Shown: piece after piece, positions 45,845-57,973 of the stretch
Position numbering within the stretch: the stretch's first letter is position 1
Layout of the letters: each line of letters starts with the position of its first letter
Assembly: GCA_903813345.2 (NCBI GenBank)
Contig: CAIIXF020000011.1
Span: 28,762,166-28,826,165, forward strand
DNA length: 64,000 nt
Source: Owenia fusiformis
Taxonomy: Eukaryota; Annelida; Polychaeta; Sabellida; Oweniidae
Direction of reading: 5' to 3'
Notes under the pieces: generated by a model
Database searches by the model: none
What the model saw: the letters and a program-made list of their open reading frames with translations, nothing else
What the model was told of the DNA's origin: nothing
Position numbers and translations under genes: made by a program

Positions 45845-46488
45845 CAGGGTGTCCCGAAAGTATGCCCCCCCCCCCTAGGCAGACATATTACAGTGTCCTC
45901 ATAGTATGTGTCATATATCATTTTAAAGCTTATCCAAAGTTACATTGATTCGCCAAGTATCATGGTTTAACTCCCAAATGGGAAAAAGTTACAGTCATTT
46001 TAAAAGTTAGTGTTTTATCAAAATAAAGTTCAATTTTACACCACATTACGAGTCAATGAGTCCCCCATTGGACATGTTAACAGCCGCAATTATTTTCAAA
46101 TATGACCTTAAAAGCCCTTCAAATAGGGGTGTGGAATTTTATAACCCTCTTAAAACCTGTTAAGGCACTTTAGAAGAGTTTCCTTTGAGTTTCTACCCTC
46201 ACCGTTCTCTTTTTCCAACTCATTATCCATCCAACCCGAAAAGAATTGCTGCTGTTAAGATTGCCCAGGAGGACACATTGACTAGTGATTTGGTGTAAAA
46301 TTGAATGAAATTTTGACCAAACACTAAATTTTGAAATGCCTGTAACTTTTTCCCATTTGGGAGTTAAACCATGATACTTGGCGAATCAATGTAACTTTGG
46401 ATAAGCTTTAAAATGATATATGACACATACTATGACGACACTGGTATATGTCTGCCTAGGGGGGGGCCCATACTTTCGGGACACCCTG
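45845..46488. mobile_element. 644-bp MITE with ~200-bp inverted ends, Tc1/mariner-type TA duplication
   Basis: The ends CAGGGTGTCCCGAAAGTATG and its reverse complement continue into about 200 bp of near-matching inverted arms (landmarks TTAAAGCTTATCCAAAGTTA and CCCAAATGGGAAAAAGTTAC). TA flanks both sides (45843-45844, 46489-46490). A CAGGGTGTCCC terminus plus TA is characteristic of one IS630/Tc1/mariner branch. No transposase inside. Confidence 0.85.
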
Positions 46489-46559
46489 TAGATTTCAAAT
46501 ATGACACCACTTTGACTGAATTTTGAATATTTAATGACGTTAATCAAGATCATTTCTAC

Positions 46560-46745
46560 TCGTATCTAGTCTATTGTGAAATCATATTGTCCACAGCTGT
46601 CATTTGTCCGCAATTGTATAGTTACACTTTGTCCACAATTGTGAAATCACATTTGTCCACAGTTGTCATTTTACACTTTGTCCACAATTGTGAAATCATA
46701 ATTTAGTCCATGGTATGAAATCTCTAGGACGTCTAATAAAGGAGT
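46560..46745. repeat. TTTGTCCACAATTGTGAAATCA minisatellite remnant
   Basis: Three or four imperfect copies of a TTTGTCCACA(A/G)TTG word with GTGAAATCA or GTCATTT. Stray copies at 45167-45205, 45540-45565 and 48087-48112 suggest an array broken up by later insertions. Confidence 0.55.
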
Positions 46746-46747
46746 TG

Positions 46748-48047
46748 GTAGCACACTATAGTGCAGCGATATTTGACCTTACATTAACATACCTACATAT
46801 GTCCCCTAATAATTTTTATTATTACCATTCAATATACTTCCGGCTTTTAGGCTGAATTATGCCTGCCATTAACAGAGGTAAAAAAATCACCAAAAAATAA
46901 AATCCCAATTTTTCACAATTTGGAGTACACAATGCAACAGAAAATAATACAAAATGATTTTATATATATGATTTAGGTTTCTAAGCTATAAATTTGAGGT
47001 TATTTTTCTTATCAATACCCAAAAATATGTAATCAGTGTATCGACGTTTTGTTTTGTTTCTCAGGTATTGATAAGATAAATGCTACAAATGAATCATTTT
47101 TATATTGGAATGACAAATGTTTAAATTATACTAGTTTTTCACAATAGGGTCTCAATGCGTTTTGAGATATGGACTTTTATTCAGCGGTGAAAATTATCAA
47201 TGAAGGCGGGCCTATTGCTGTTCCTTGACTAATTGGGACTACGGCTAAAATTCTATTTCCCGAAGTTAGATATAGCTCAGTTGCTTATAAAACAACTATC
47301 AAGACTTGATCGAATTCATGAATAATTGAGAAAAATCGTTATCATTATCTTCCTAAAATATGATTATACCCAGCGGTAAGGTCAAAGAACAAACAGCCAT
47401 CAGAAAACTTGATGATAGCCACAAGTAAGGTCGAGGAAGAATGTCAAGGCGTTCAATTACATATGACTCTAATTGATTATTAGACATGCCCTTGGAATAT
47501 ATGAACATTCCAATACCTCTGTAACATTTAATTAGATATAAATCTTACCTATCTGTTATTGTAGTATGTTTTGTAAAACATGAGCAATAATTTGTTGTCA
47601 GACCCCTTGCGATTATATGGAAAAATCCTGGTAATAAAATGTTTTAAATGGTAAGAAAACTAATATGTTCCCAATCATAAATTACCTAAATATTCCACAT
47701 AATTTTGTTGAATCGGCTTGGCTCATATTTGAAAAATCAAACAAAATCTGAAAAACACACTTGCATAATTACACTAATTAGACATCGACATCTACGGTAA
47801 AATTGAACAGTATATTTTTAAATTATGATAATTTATTTTTGTTCGTATGCTTAGAATAACGGTCGGTGTCTTATAAAATGTATAACAGTTCAAATCAAAA
47901 TATTTACGTTTTTTGACCCCTTGTGATGAAAGACATTTTTCGACCCGAAAGCCGGAAGTTTTTTCAGCAAATGGTATTTTAAAAGAATCAAGACATGTAC
48001 ACTTTCATAAATATTGCTTCAAATGTTGCTGCACTATAGTGTGCTAC
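46748..48047. mobile_element. 1.3-kb element with GTAGCACACTATAGTGCAGC ends
   Basis: A perfect 20-bp inverted terminal repeat with weaker inverted similarity about 100 bp inward (ACTTCCGGCTTT on both sides). The interior is AT-rich with no long frame. No clear target duplication. Confidence 0.6.
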
Positions 48048-48149
48048 GGATACTTCATTCATATTCGGAAGTCATACCATGGACTAATTGTCCACAGTTG
48101 TCATTTGACCACAATTCATCACACAATGAGTCTTCACCCCTTCCATAGA

Positions 48150-48981
48150 CACAGGCTGGTATCGAAATATTTGTCCGCTGTGACGGAGCATGCTATTTTT
48201 CATAATAACACTAAGAATACTTCACGATTTATTTTTTAACTCATATGTTTCGTTATACCATACAAAATTACTTACTCCATGCAATGGATGTATCATTTGC
48301 GGGAAACTTTCACTTCTGTTTGAAGTCCAATTACGCTGGGAAGAAAAGCTATTGAAAATGGCGCCGGAGTATCACACTTCAAAATGTACAATTTCTTGTT
48401 TAACTTTCTAATGGCACGATATAGTGACACGATAATATTTACACATGGTTTCAGCATAACTATGAATGTATAAATGAGATGTTGATGTATTTGGTCTTTT
48501 TAATTCTTTTATAAAAAATAATGTTTAATTTTTTTGTCCGCTGTGACGGAGCAGTTGCAAATGTGAACTGTGAAAATGCTCCGTCACAGCGGACAAAAAA
48601 TATTAATATTATTTTTTATGAAAAAAATTAAAAAGATCCAATGCATTAATATCTCATTAATACATTCAGAGTTATGCTGAAAACTTATGTGAATAGTATC
48701 GTGTCACTATATCATGCCATTAAAAAGTTAAAAAAGAAATGGTACATTTTAGAGTTTGATACTCTGGCGCCGTTTTCAATAGATTTTACTTCTAGCGTTA
48801 TTGGACTTCAAACAGAAGTGAAGGTTACACGCAAATGACATATCCATTGCATGGAGTAAGTAATTATCTTTGATATAACGAAACATATGAGTTAAAAAAT
48901 AAATCGTGAAGCATTCTTAGTGTTTTTATGAAAAATAGCATGCTCCGTCACAGCGGACAAATCTTTCGATACCAGCCTGTG
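48150..48981. mobile_element. 832-bp foldback element, copy 2 (CACAGGCTGG ends, 5-bp TSD)
   Basis: Nearly identical to 2683-3512, differing by scattered substitutions and single-base indels. ATAGA is duplicated on both sides (48145-48149, 48982-48986). The high identity implies recent activity of an unseen autonomous partner. The frames at 47913-48411 are not genes. Confidence 0.88.
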
Positions 48982-49093
48982 ATAGAGTCTTATAAATGAG
49001 AACAAGACGTTAAGTGACATATTCAGGGCTTTTGGTCCTAACCATAGAGCACGTTACCATTTCTTTGATTTTGTTGAAGCAGGACCAGAAACC

Positions 49094-50824
49094 TCACACT
49101 ACCAATGGCTCCTCGGCACCTGCTATCAGTGGCTCCTCACCACCTGCTACCAATGGCTCTTCAATCACTGCTACCAATGGCTCCTCACCACCTGCTATCA
49201 GTGGCTCCTCACCACCTGCTATCAGTGGCTCCTCTCCACCTGCTATCATTGGCTCCTCACCACCTGCTATCATTGGCTCTTCACTCACTGTTACCAAGGG
49301 CTCCTCACCACCTGCTATCATTGGCTCTTCTCCACCTGCTATCATTGGCTCCTCACCACCTGCTATCATTGGCTCTTCACTCACTGTTACCAATGGCTCC
49401 TCACCACCTGCTACCAATGGCTCTTCACTCACTGCTACCAATGGCTCTTCAATCACTGCTACCAATGGCTCCTCACCACCTGCTATCAGTGGCTCCTCAC
49501 CACCTGCTATCATTGGCTCCTCACCACCTGCTATCAGTGGCTCCTCACCACCTGCTATCATTGGCTCCTCACTCACTGCTACCAATGGCTCCTCACCACC
49601 TGCTATCATTGGCTCCTCACCACCTGCTATCATTGGCTCCTCACCACCTGCTATCAGTGGCTCCTCACCACCTGCTACCAATGGCTCTTCACTCACTGCT
49701 ACCAATGGCTCCTCACCACCTGCTATCAGTGGCTCCTCAACACCTGCTATCAGAGGCTCCTCACCACCTGCTATCATTGGCTCCTCACCACCTGTTATCA
49801 TTGGCTCCTCACCACCTGCTATCAGTGGCTCCTCACCACCTGCTTCCAATGGCTCCTCACCACCTGCTATCATTGGCTCCTCACCACCTGCTATCAGTGG
49901 CTCCTCAGCACATGAAACGCCATAGAACACAATATCATCGATTGCTATCAGGTCCGATGGTGATGGATATCCTATAGATTTCAATTCACAGGTTTTCAAA
50001 GATTTTGCATAATTGAACCCTTTACATAAGGGCTCCAAAGTACACGCATGCAAACACCCAAGTCGTGAAGTTTTGATAGCTGATAGATGGTACAGACCAT
50101 CTACGAGACGGAACGACTCCAATTTTCGAGCTGACAGTTTCCTGACTCCACTATATTGCTCGAAGCATTCGTCTATAAAGAAAGAAAAGAAGATGCATGT
50201 TTTACTTTTAATTAAAGTGGTCTTTTAAGGATTTAAAGACTCGGTGCAGTTCATTGTGGATCATTCCTCAAAAGGTGTTGTTTCAACCTTTGCACGAGAC
50301 TCGCAGAATCGTGTGTTAAGTTTAGGAAACAAAGCCTGGGTGGAATGAATCAGCCACAATTCATGAGTCTTGGGTTTAAATTCTGTTCACAATTTGAAAA
50401 GTTTTTTCTACGAAATCACCTAAAAGATACGAAATCACTTAAAGAACATTTTTTCAATCAAACATTTTCAAGGGTCAAGTTGGCAAAATATCAATTTCAC
50501 TATGTAGAGTAAAGTTGTCACCTTCACGACCATTCTACAAATGGCCTTGGATGAATTGTTTGTTATAAAATGCAATACAGTTATATGAAATAATGTGTTC
50601 ATATTGACTGGAAACGAAAACACCTTGCCTAGCTCTGTACGTGTGAATTTAAGTTTAAAACTGCTTGTATACCATATTCTCATTCTTAATATTTAATTAC
50701 AGGTATTTCCTTTTTGATTTTATTAATGACAATTCCATTAAAAATTCTCACCTGGTGTCGCTGTTGTCGGGTAGAAGCCAAGTACAATTAAAATGAAGTA
50801 TGAAAATGAACTATACTCCGTCAT
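49094..50824 (-). CDS. PAN/Apple protein with octapeptide tail, gene C (two coding exons)
   Basis: Exon 1 (50824-50752) encodes signal peptide MTEYSSFSYFILIVLGFY, three residues longer than in paralogs. Exon 2 (50172-49094) opens DECFEQYSG after CTTTATAG. Joined in phase 1 they give 383 residues. The PAN/Apple module keeps its six cysteines (GCLHACTLEPLCKGFNY, KTCEL, VSC). It then enters about 33 tandem EEP(L/M)xxxx octapeptides and stops (TGA, 49094-49096). The Thr-rich linker, PPPAQAAPNMQ segment and C-terminal module of gene B are therefore absent. It could be a shortened secreted acidic repeat protein or a pseudogene; the uninterrupted frame through 800 bp of repeats favours a translated product, though 24-bp units keep frame anyway. 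Confidence 0.75.
49097..49906 (-). repeat. 24-bp coding minisatellite of gene C (EEPLIAGG-type octapeptides)
   Basis: 33 full units and one partial. First halves are EEPL or EEPM; second halves are IAGG, VAVS, VAGG, VTVS or VAVI, in higher-order patterns. Because 24 is a multiple of 3, plus-strand frames also stay open (e.g. 49014-49977); these are shadows. Confidence 0.9.
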
Positions 50825-52004
50825 TTTATTTCAAAAATATCAATATCATATAGTAATTAAATCCAGACCAACACTTTGAACATCTACTATATTGGTGTTA
50901 AATTAATGTATGTACTTGAGGCAGTATGACGGTATGGCAGTATTACAAGAACTGATCATTAGATGGGATCAAAAGTGAATGATGTATTGGTATATTATAT
51001 TTTCAATGGCAATCAATGTCGGGTTGAATGAATTATCATTGACCTTCATTTTTCAATGGTGAATTACGTCATTCTATATTGCAACCGACTCTCCCCTCCA
51101 TAAGTGCTAATATTTCGATTTTGCTAGAATATGAGTGACTAGAATAAAAATGTCCCAACACACATTTTTTTTAAACTGAGAAATCATATTTTGAAAGTTT
51201 AGGCATCTGTAACTTCACAACTATCTATCTGACATTTGTGAACTTTTTACATTCTTTTATCAAAAATTTGTGTATATACACGAAATAATTCATGAATTTT
51301 AAGATTTTCTTAGCCAATTTTTGAGCATATTAAAAATGGAGATAGGAAAATTCAATTCCGAGTTTTTCGTAACACAAAAAGATTAAAGCTGAGCTTTGTC
51401 CATTTTGCTATGTATTTTCGATGGACACAAATTTCTCTATTCGTTTTTTCAAAAATAAATTCAAATCTCAGTTTAAAATTGTAATATAATAATTCTTAGT
51501 CACATGGTGTAATTCAAACAGTTTGATTGGTAAAAGTGATACATAAATTGTATTTTTGAAATCTTGGAAAATTTGACAGGCTATTGAGAGGAGATAAAGA
51601 TAATGGAATACAACAGTAAGAAAGAGTATGATTTGAATAGTGGAAGTCTGTGAAAATCTCGATTTTTCAAAAATGGCACTTGGTACATTATTATTCTCAT
51701 ACGACGACGTGACTTCAAACAGTCTGTATACCCACTGGAAATAATTATCGGAAATGATATAACAATTCGGACGTCAGATACGGAAAATCTGAAAATAGGC
51801 AAAAGCTTCGTTTCTAAAATAATATTTCAACTATCTAATGGTTTTAAGAAAAAAATAACCTGGATAACGTCCATATTTTCAAATATGAAATAAGCAACTA
51901 CATTTTTAAAATGAGATTCATTTGACAATTTGTATTTTTGGCTAGACTGTTTTAATCGCAGTAAAGTGTTTTACAGATTATCATTTATGGAAAGTTTTCA
52001 ACAA
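50825..52004. promoter_or_regulatory. Gene C upstream region
   Basis: The proximal ~300 bp (to about 51110) is related to the gene A and B upstream regions (AACACCAATAT, AATCAATGTC, GTCATTCTATATTGCAAC). The remainder to 52004 is AT-rich with nothing recognised. Confidence 0.35.
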
Positions 52005-52330
52005 AATTGGGAATTCGCGTTTATTGTTATTAATTGTTGCTTTGTTATTCAATCAAAACAGAAATACAAGTACACCGAGACCGCTCGATGACACAATTGC
52101 CTATTCTTCCCATACGTATTGAGGATGGTGTAATATGGATCAACGTACCGATAAAACTGATCGATTTCCAGTTACTATTGACTAATATTACACATAGGTA
52201 TGTGACATACGCGTGACACAATGAACTTTACATGCTGATGATATGGACTTTGGATAAAAATATAATTGTATAGGGAGAACAAGGGGAGAATGACGACTAG
52301 TCTTACCAATTATTGAAAAAGTGTTTAACA
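52005..52330. promoter_or_regulatory. Upstream block shared with gene A (second copy)
   Basis: Counterpart of 1835-2110; it includes GATGGTGTAATATGGATCAA and CTGATCGATTTCCAGTTACT. Confidence 0.5.
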
Positions 52331-52525
52331 ATTATCTGTTCCATTAAGATGATTCAAGATTATTTTCTTATAACATTTTTAGACATATTTGTATGAATAT
52401 TTTTAATACGGTTTCACATTGACTAATTTTTCGAATGTTAAATCCTTATATTCTAATGAAACATCCCAGAAGGTTGCGCCTTTATCGTTTTGCCCATAGG
52501 ACATGAGCGCATGTCGTCGGTCATA

Positions 52526-52750
52526 CACAGGGTGGCCCAAAATGAATGCAACCCAGGTGCTGAATGCGATGCGAAAAGTTGTCAACTACGCGGACATACT
52601 CATCTTTTGGGATTGCCCTTGTTTTTGCCGTGATTTCTGTTTCCAGGTGTTTGATTGTTTGGGATGGGTTTCATAAACTCCAAAGATAGAAATCTGGGGC
52701 GTTCACGTCGGTTGAGTGTGGGGCCAACTGACTAAAGGTCAATTAGATCT
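52526..52750 (-). pseudogene. Relic of an IS630/Tc1/mariner-type transposase C-terminus
   Basis: On the minus strand the sequence reads QLAPHSTDVNAPDFYLW, a stop, then ITAKTRAIPKDEYVRVVDNF and HRIQHLGCIHF. This resembles the WPPxSPDLxPxDFxLW and final VxDNFxxRLxxCxxxxG...HF segments of mariner-like DDE transposases. A CACAGGGTGGCCCAAAATGA end-like sequence lies just beyond the C-terminus at 52526. The rest of the element was not recognised. Inactive: in-frame stop and truncation. Confidence 0.7.
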
Positions 52751-54097
52751 TATATAGTAAAGGAGGACGTTTTGAACAGCATTATGAAGACGTATTGACA
52801 TCACTCGTGAGGAACAAGGGTTCCACGAGGACGAAGCCATCCTCACACGCTTCGAACATCGTTGAAGTTGCCGAGGCTATGGACAAATGATCGACTGACA
52901 TAAATATATGTATTTGTAATGGTTTTTCCTTTTCATATGTTATAACTTCCATCTCGTTTATTCATTTTTTTTAATTTTCATCATGCGGTATTATCTAGTC
53001 AGTGAACCAGTGTGATAGGAAAAATCTTATGAGTCAATCGATGATCTCGATTCTAATGAACATTCATATAGAGATTTATCGAATGATCTGTAAAATGAAG
53101 CCCTCTGATGATTGGTCAGTTCTTGTGCTGTACCAATCTGTATTGCTACTGAGATTGTCCCCATTGATCAATCACCGTAGCAATAAAATATTGGTACGGA
53201 GGGAGTAGCAATACAGAGAATACAGAATATTTCCTAGGGATTATCTTCTAAGTCAAATGTATTGGCCTTTAAGATCACACGATAAAAACGTTATAGAATG
53301 ATTCGAAGTGCAATATAGGATATATTCTGTCTCGACTCTCGATATTCTCTATTGCACTTCAAATCATTCAACTAGAAAATGGCAACTCCACGGAGTAGCA
53401 AATCCCCACGAACACATATAAATCATCAATCTGTACAGTCACAATGTAATATTTACCATCTACACTTACCTCCAATAAATATTTTAAATCATTGTAGTAT
53501 CATGTAACCATACTTTCAAGATAACTCTAAGTAATTGCGAATTTCTGCTCTTGTCAGCCATTTTGAATATTCAGGGGCGCAAATCAGAAAAACAATGCCA
53601 ATTGTGAACTCTGAAATACCTTCAATTTGAGTTAGTATAGCCGTACTTTTAAGAGATCAGAAAATAATTGCGAAATCCCGCATTAGGTGGCCATTTTGAA
53701 TTTTTTGAGGCCCGAATCAAAAAAAAACGCTACAATAGTTACAATCTCCTCTAAATTGCCTTTCATTTGAGTATAATAAAGCTATACTTCAAAAACATCT
53801 CAAAATTAACGCAAATTCCTGTTTTCCCGATCCACCATTTACAGCCCCTGGGGGTCAGGGTAAAAAACGGGATAAATGTGAAATAAATAGATGTTGTTAA
53901 TATACTACCAAAATTTCAATTAGTAATATTTATTATTCTGGTTTAAAATGAAAAAAATAAGATTTTTGCGAAAAATTCCCGCCATTTTTAAACTGGCGGC
54001 CATCTTGAAAAAAAAACTTGCCTAAAATTATTCACCAATATACATCTTTCCACCAAATATAAAGAAAATCTGTTAACTAGTATTCGAGTTATCTTCC
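52751..54097. other. Spacer, no gene recognised
   Basis: Contains a partly inverted pair around CAATCTGTATTGCTACT/GAGTAGCAATACAGAG (53138-53220), two inverted GAAGTGCAATA(T/G)AG(G/A) motifs (53307, 53344), and the fragment shared with 34550-34616. No coding exon recognised. Confidence 0.4.
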
Positions 54098-54153
54098 GGA
54101 CAGACGGACGGACTGACTGACTGACTGACGGACTGACGGACTGACGGACGGAG
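54098..54153. repeat. GACGGACTGACT microsatellite
   Basis: Tandem GACT/GACG tetranucleotides, about 55 bp. Confidence 0.9.
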
Positions 54154-54869
54154 GGCTTCACTATATCCCCACAGAACTTCGTTCGTTGGGATAATAACTT
54201 ATAGACTTTCTTCTCTGATTGGACAAATAGCATGGGAGCTAAGGAAAACCAAATAGAGGGCTCAAAATTCTATAAAATCTAGATGGTTGCCTTTATTGAT
54301 ATACATGTATCTAAAATAATATATTTACTTTTCGTGTACCATTCTTTATACATTTCCATTACAATTTGGATGAACAACGTAAACAGACGAAATGGCAATG
54401 ACATACTTATACCACGATCCTTTATCCGCGTTTGATCAAGTCATTGTTTAAAGAAATTATTTTTCCCCAGGAAATATTGACCTAGTTGGTATTGACACGT
54501 TCGTTTAGAGTACTTTGTTATCAATACTAATGATTGTGTCATTAAAAGTTGAATAAATGTTTAACGTCATCTCAAAATAAGAATAGAAACTTGTGATCTT
54601 AGATCACATTACAGTGAGGAAATTCCCGATATTCAATATACATTTATATTACAGCTTTCTGTTGTTTGAATGAGAACTTAAAGGAACATTCCTGGCCAAA
54701 CCTTTTCTATCCTGATGTGATAGCTATAATCATATATATACTTTCCATATTTAGCAAAACATGGGGAAATGTTTTAATATAGTCAATATTGATAATTTAA
54801 AGATGTAGTGTTCATTTCCAGTAAGCTGCCATCTTTTAAGATTTTACTCAGGAAGTGATGTCATCGACT
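54154..54869. other. Spacer, nothing recognised
   Basis: AT-rich, without coding or repeat structure that I can support. Confidence 0.4.
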
Positions 54870-55650
54870 TTACAAATAACTTCAGCTGTCTTACATTGTA
54901 AAAATCCACGTCAATGTAAAGAGTAGTTGTATGAAATAAGTTTGTTACAAAAAATCAGTAAAGAATTATATCCATTTTTTCATTCTCAGCCATTTTAGTT
55001 AACATTGATTTGTCCCTGACTCGCGAAATTCACTTTTCCGTCAACAACAGTGGCACGTTTTAAAACCTCTGTCAATAGGATTCCCGTTTTAAGTTATTTC
55101 TGTTCAACATCAATACAGAAAACTCCCTATTTTCAAAATGGCCGCCATTGTGTCTCGCGAAATTCACTTTTGACCCATTTCCTAGCTTTACAAATAATTT
55201 CAGGTGTGTTGCATTGCAAAAATCAATGTCAATATAAAGAGTAGTTGTATGAAATAATTTTGTTACAAAAAATCGGCAAAAAATGATATCCATTTTTTTT
55301 ATTTTCGGCCATTTGTTTGTCTGCCTCGCTAAATCCTCTTTTGGATCATTTGCCTTAAAACCTCTATCGATATGATTCCAGTTTTAAATTATTTTTGTTC
55401 AACATCAATGCTCCTCTGTGACTCCTGATTCAAAAGCTCCCCTATTTTCAAAATGGCCGCCATTTTTGTCTCGTGGAATTCATCACTTTTGGCCCATTTC
55501 CTAGCTTTACAAATAATTCCAGTGTCCTACATTGTAAAAATCCATGCCTTTGTAAAGAGTAGCTGTATTAAATAATTTTGTTTCAAAAAGCTGTCAAAAA
55601 ATTATCCGTTTTTTATTTGTAGTCATTCTAGCCATCATTCACTTTTGAGC
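54870..55650. repeat. ~318-bp tandem repeat, about 2.4 copies
   Basis: TTTACAAATAA starts units at about 54870, 55188 and 55507. Each contains AAGAGTAG(T/C)TGTAT and, in the full units, CCTATTTTCAAAATGGCCGCC. Non-coding. Confidence 0.8.
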
Positions 55651-56640
55651 TACACCATGTGAGTCCAGTACCCACGGTACTATTTTTATTATATAATACA
55701 ATTAAAATCACCAAACAGAAAAACAATAACATTTTTAATTTGTTTTTTATTTGTTTGTTTTTCCACGGATGTGATTCAAAGTTTTTCCAAAACTTAGTAA
55801 CTTGGTCTCATCTTGGTGACTGGAACTTGCACAGTTGCATTAACTAGAGTCTTACCGTTTCCCATCATCCAAAATAAGAAAAAAAGAAAAGAAAAAACGT
55901 GTATACGTATTTTTTAGCCTCATTTCACTGTTTTTGTCGACTGGTAAGATTCAGCCAGAGTTTTGGCAGATGGATGGCCCTTGATCTGACCTAGGTGGTG
56001 ATCACGTGATGAATGTTATCTCAACGTTAATTGGTTGAAACTTTAATTGGTTTGGGAAATTTGGATCGCCCTTTGAGAACGAAAATTGGTCACGTGACCT
56101 TCTGCTGAACCTCTGACTGACTTCAGTCCACTTGTTCAAAGTACTTTTAGTCCTAAGTATCGCAAGATCGATTACAAAATATCTCAGGTACGTAAAACGA
56201 TGGAGACTTGCCTAAATATCCCCACGAGAGTCGGTACGGTAATCTCGAATTCTGTATAAAATCCTGGTTAAAAAGGTCTAAGTTTCGAAAGAACTTTGCC
56301 TAAGCTTTCGCTCTTCGTAAGGACGTTAAAGGTATAATTAACTTTGCTTGGCCAAATGCGATAATCACTATTTCACCTGTAACCCAGCTCAAATGATAAC
56401 GAGCCATGAACAGACGGTCGTGACATAAGAACGAAATAATTGATTGAATGCAACGTCACCAATCAAACCTTATTGAATATTTTTTGACATACACCTTTGC
56501 CTATACCCTTTTTAATGAATGGATATTTTTCAAATATTTTTTCATAGACCAGTCGAGAATGGTGAACTTAACACATTTATTTTAGCAAAATTTTTCATTT
56601 TCCAGATATTCAATTCCTCAAAATGCATTAAAATATTGAA
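55651..56640. other. Spacer, nothing recognised
   Basis: No gene or transposon structure that I can support. Confidence 0.4.
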
Positions 56641-56775
56641 CAAATATTTCACTCTTTTGAGGTGAATACCTGTACATCTTTCACAAGTGATATTCCACGA
56701 AGCCCGAATGGCAAGTGGAATATCACCTTGTGAAAGTGCTACAGGTATTCACCGAAAATAGAGTGAAATATTTGT
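56641..56775. repeat. 135-bp hairpin repeat
   Basis: Inverted arms CAAATATTTCACTCT and GGTGAATACCTGTA...TTTCACAAG(G)TGATATTCCA enclose a short loop around CGAAGCCCGAATGGC. Likely a small MITE; no target duplication fixed. Confidence 0.7.
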
Positions 56776-57133
56776 TTTATTATATCACTGTCTAGCTAAA
56801 CATCCCTAATATTATTAAGTCATAGGTTAACATTGAAATACATTGAATCTACTCGGTTCGTCTGCCATTTTGACTTACACTGAACTAAATTATTTACACT
56901 GAACGAAAAGAAATATTTTGAAAATTCCCGGGAGCGTGGGATATCGCTAGATATCTCACGGTTGTCTTATCTAATTAGCATTGCCATTGAATATCGCCAG
57001 GTATCCCATGACATGTGACCCGGTTTTGACCAATCATACTGTCGCTAGCTAGATAGTAATATAATAATGAAGAATATTCTGGTAAAATAGCGTATTATTG
57101 AGACTAATATAGGCTTCCTGGAATACCCTTTTA

Positions 57134-57489
57134 AGGATGTTCCCTGGACGAAGTTGAAAACGATGAACACCAACCCCTAATTTTTCTTTTCAAAATGTGA
57201 AGTACATAGCATAACTAAGTGTTTCTGTGAGTTTAAGAAAAAGTTAAATATTCAAAAGTGTGTTTTGGGGTGAAAACCTGATTTTTAACATGGGTTTCAA
57301 TGAGAAAGTGCCACGCCCACTTTTGTCAAATATTGACACTTTAGAGGCCTCTTGCTCAGAAAAAAGCACACTAACATATGGTTTTTAAAGTTTTAATATT
57401 CTTTGTTGCCCGTGAGAATCCCAGAAAACCATTTTTGAGAAAAAGTTAAATACTATTGAATATTTTCCTATCTGACCAGGGAACATCCT
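57134..57489. mobile_element. 356-bp MITE with AGGATGTTCCCTGG ends
   Basis: The ends AGGATGTTCCCTGG and CCAGGGAACATCCT are flanked by TA. The interior has no frame. Confidence 0.65.
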
Positions 57490-57973
57490 TAAATAGACAA
57501 TTTAGAGCAATCATTTTTGCGTACTTTCATACACTTCAAACGTTTGTAATTCTTATAGTTAAGACAATACGCTGGTTTTAAAAAAATGCCCAATACTCCA
57601 TATATTTGAACAACAGTGTATGTTTGTACGACAACAACATGCTCAGAATAACAGATATATCACATCATCATCTTTCACTATCATCCATGAACAGAATTAT
57701 GGGCTAAACCTGGTGGCTGACAGTCTGTCCGCCGCAGTGATTCACCTTTGGTAGAAATTATATTACCATGTATAGTTTTCAAACCAGAGACGGGAGGGCA
57801 ATGCTGATCCTTAAAGCCTCGACCCTCCACAATGTATGCAATTAATGTATGAATTTATACATAATTTATTATGCAAATAAAAACAATGTAACCTAAAAAA
57901 GAATAACAGATAGATGGCAATACAATATAAGCTTCGTCGAGGTGGAGGTGAATACTAAAGTTATGACATTTGT

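Noticed and set aside
46560-46745. Replication-origin-like boxes (TGTCCACA resembles DnaA-type sites)
   Set aside because: The resemblance is to a bacterial motif, and the context is an animal intergenic minisatellite.
49014-49977. Long plus-strand frames (290-303 codons) rich in SSPPAI or HHLLSVAP repeats
   Set aside because: They run antisense through the 24-bp minisatellite of gene C. A repeat unit divisible by 3 keeps all frames open, and only the minus frame joins a PAN domain and signal peptide.
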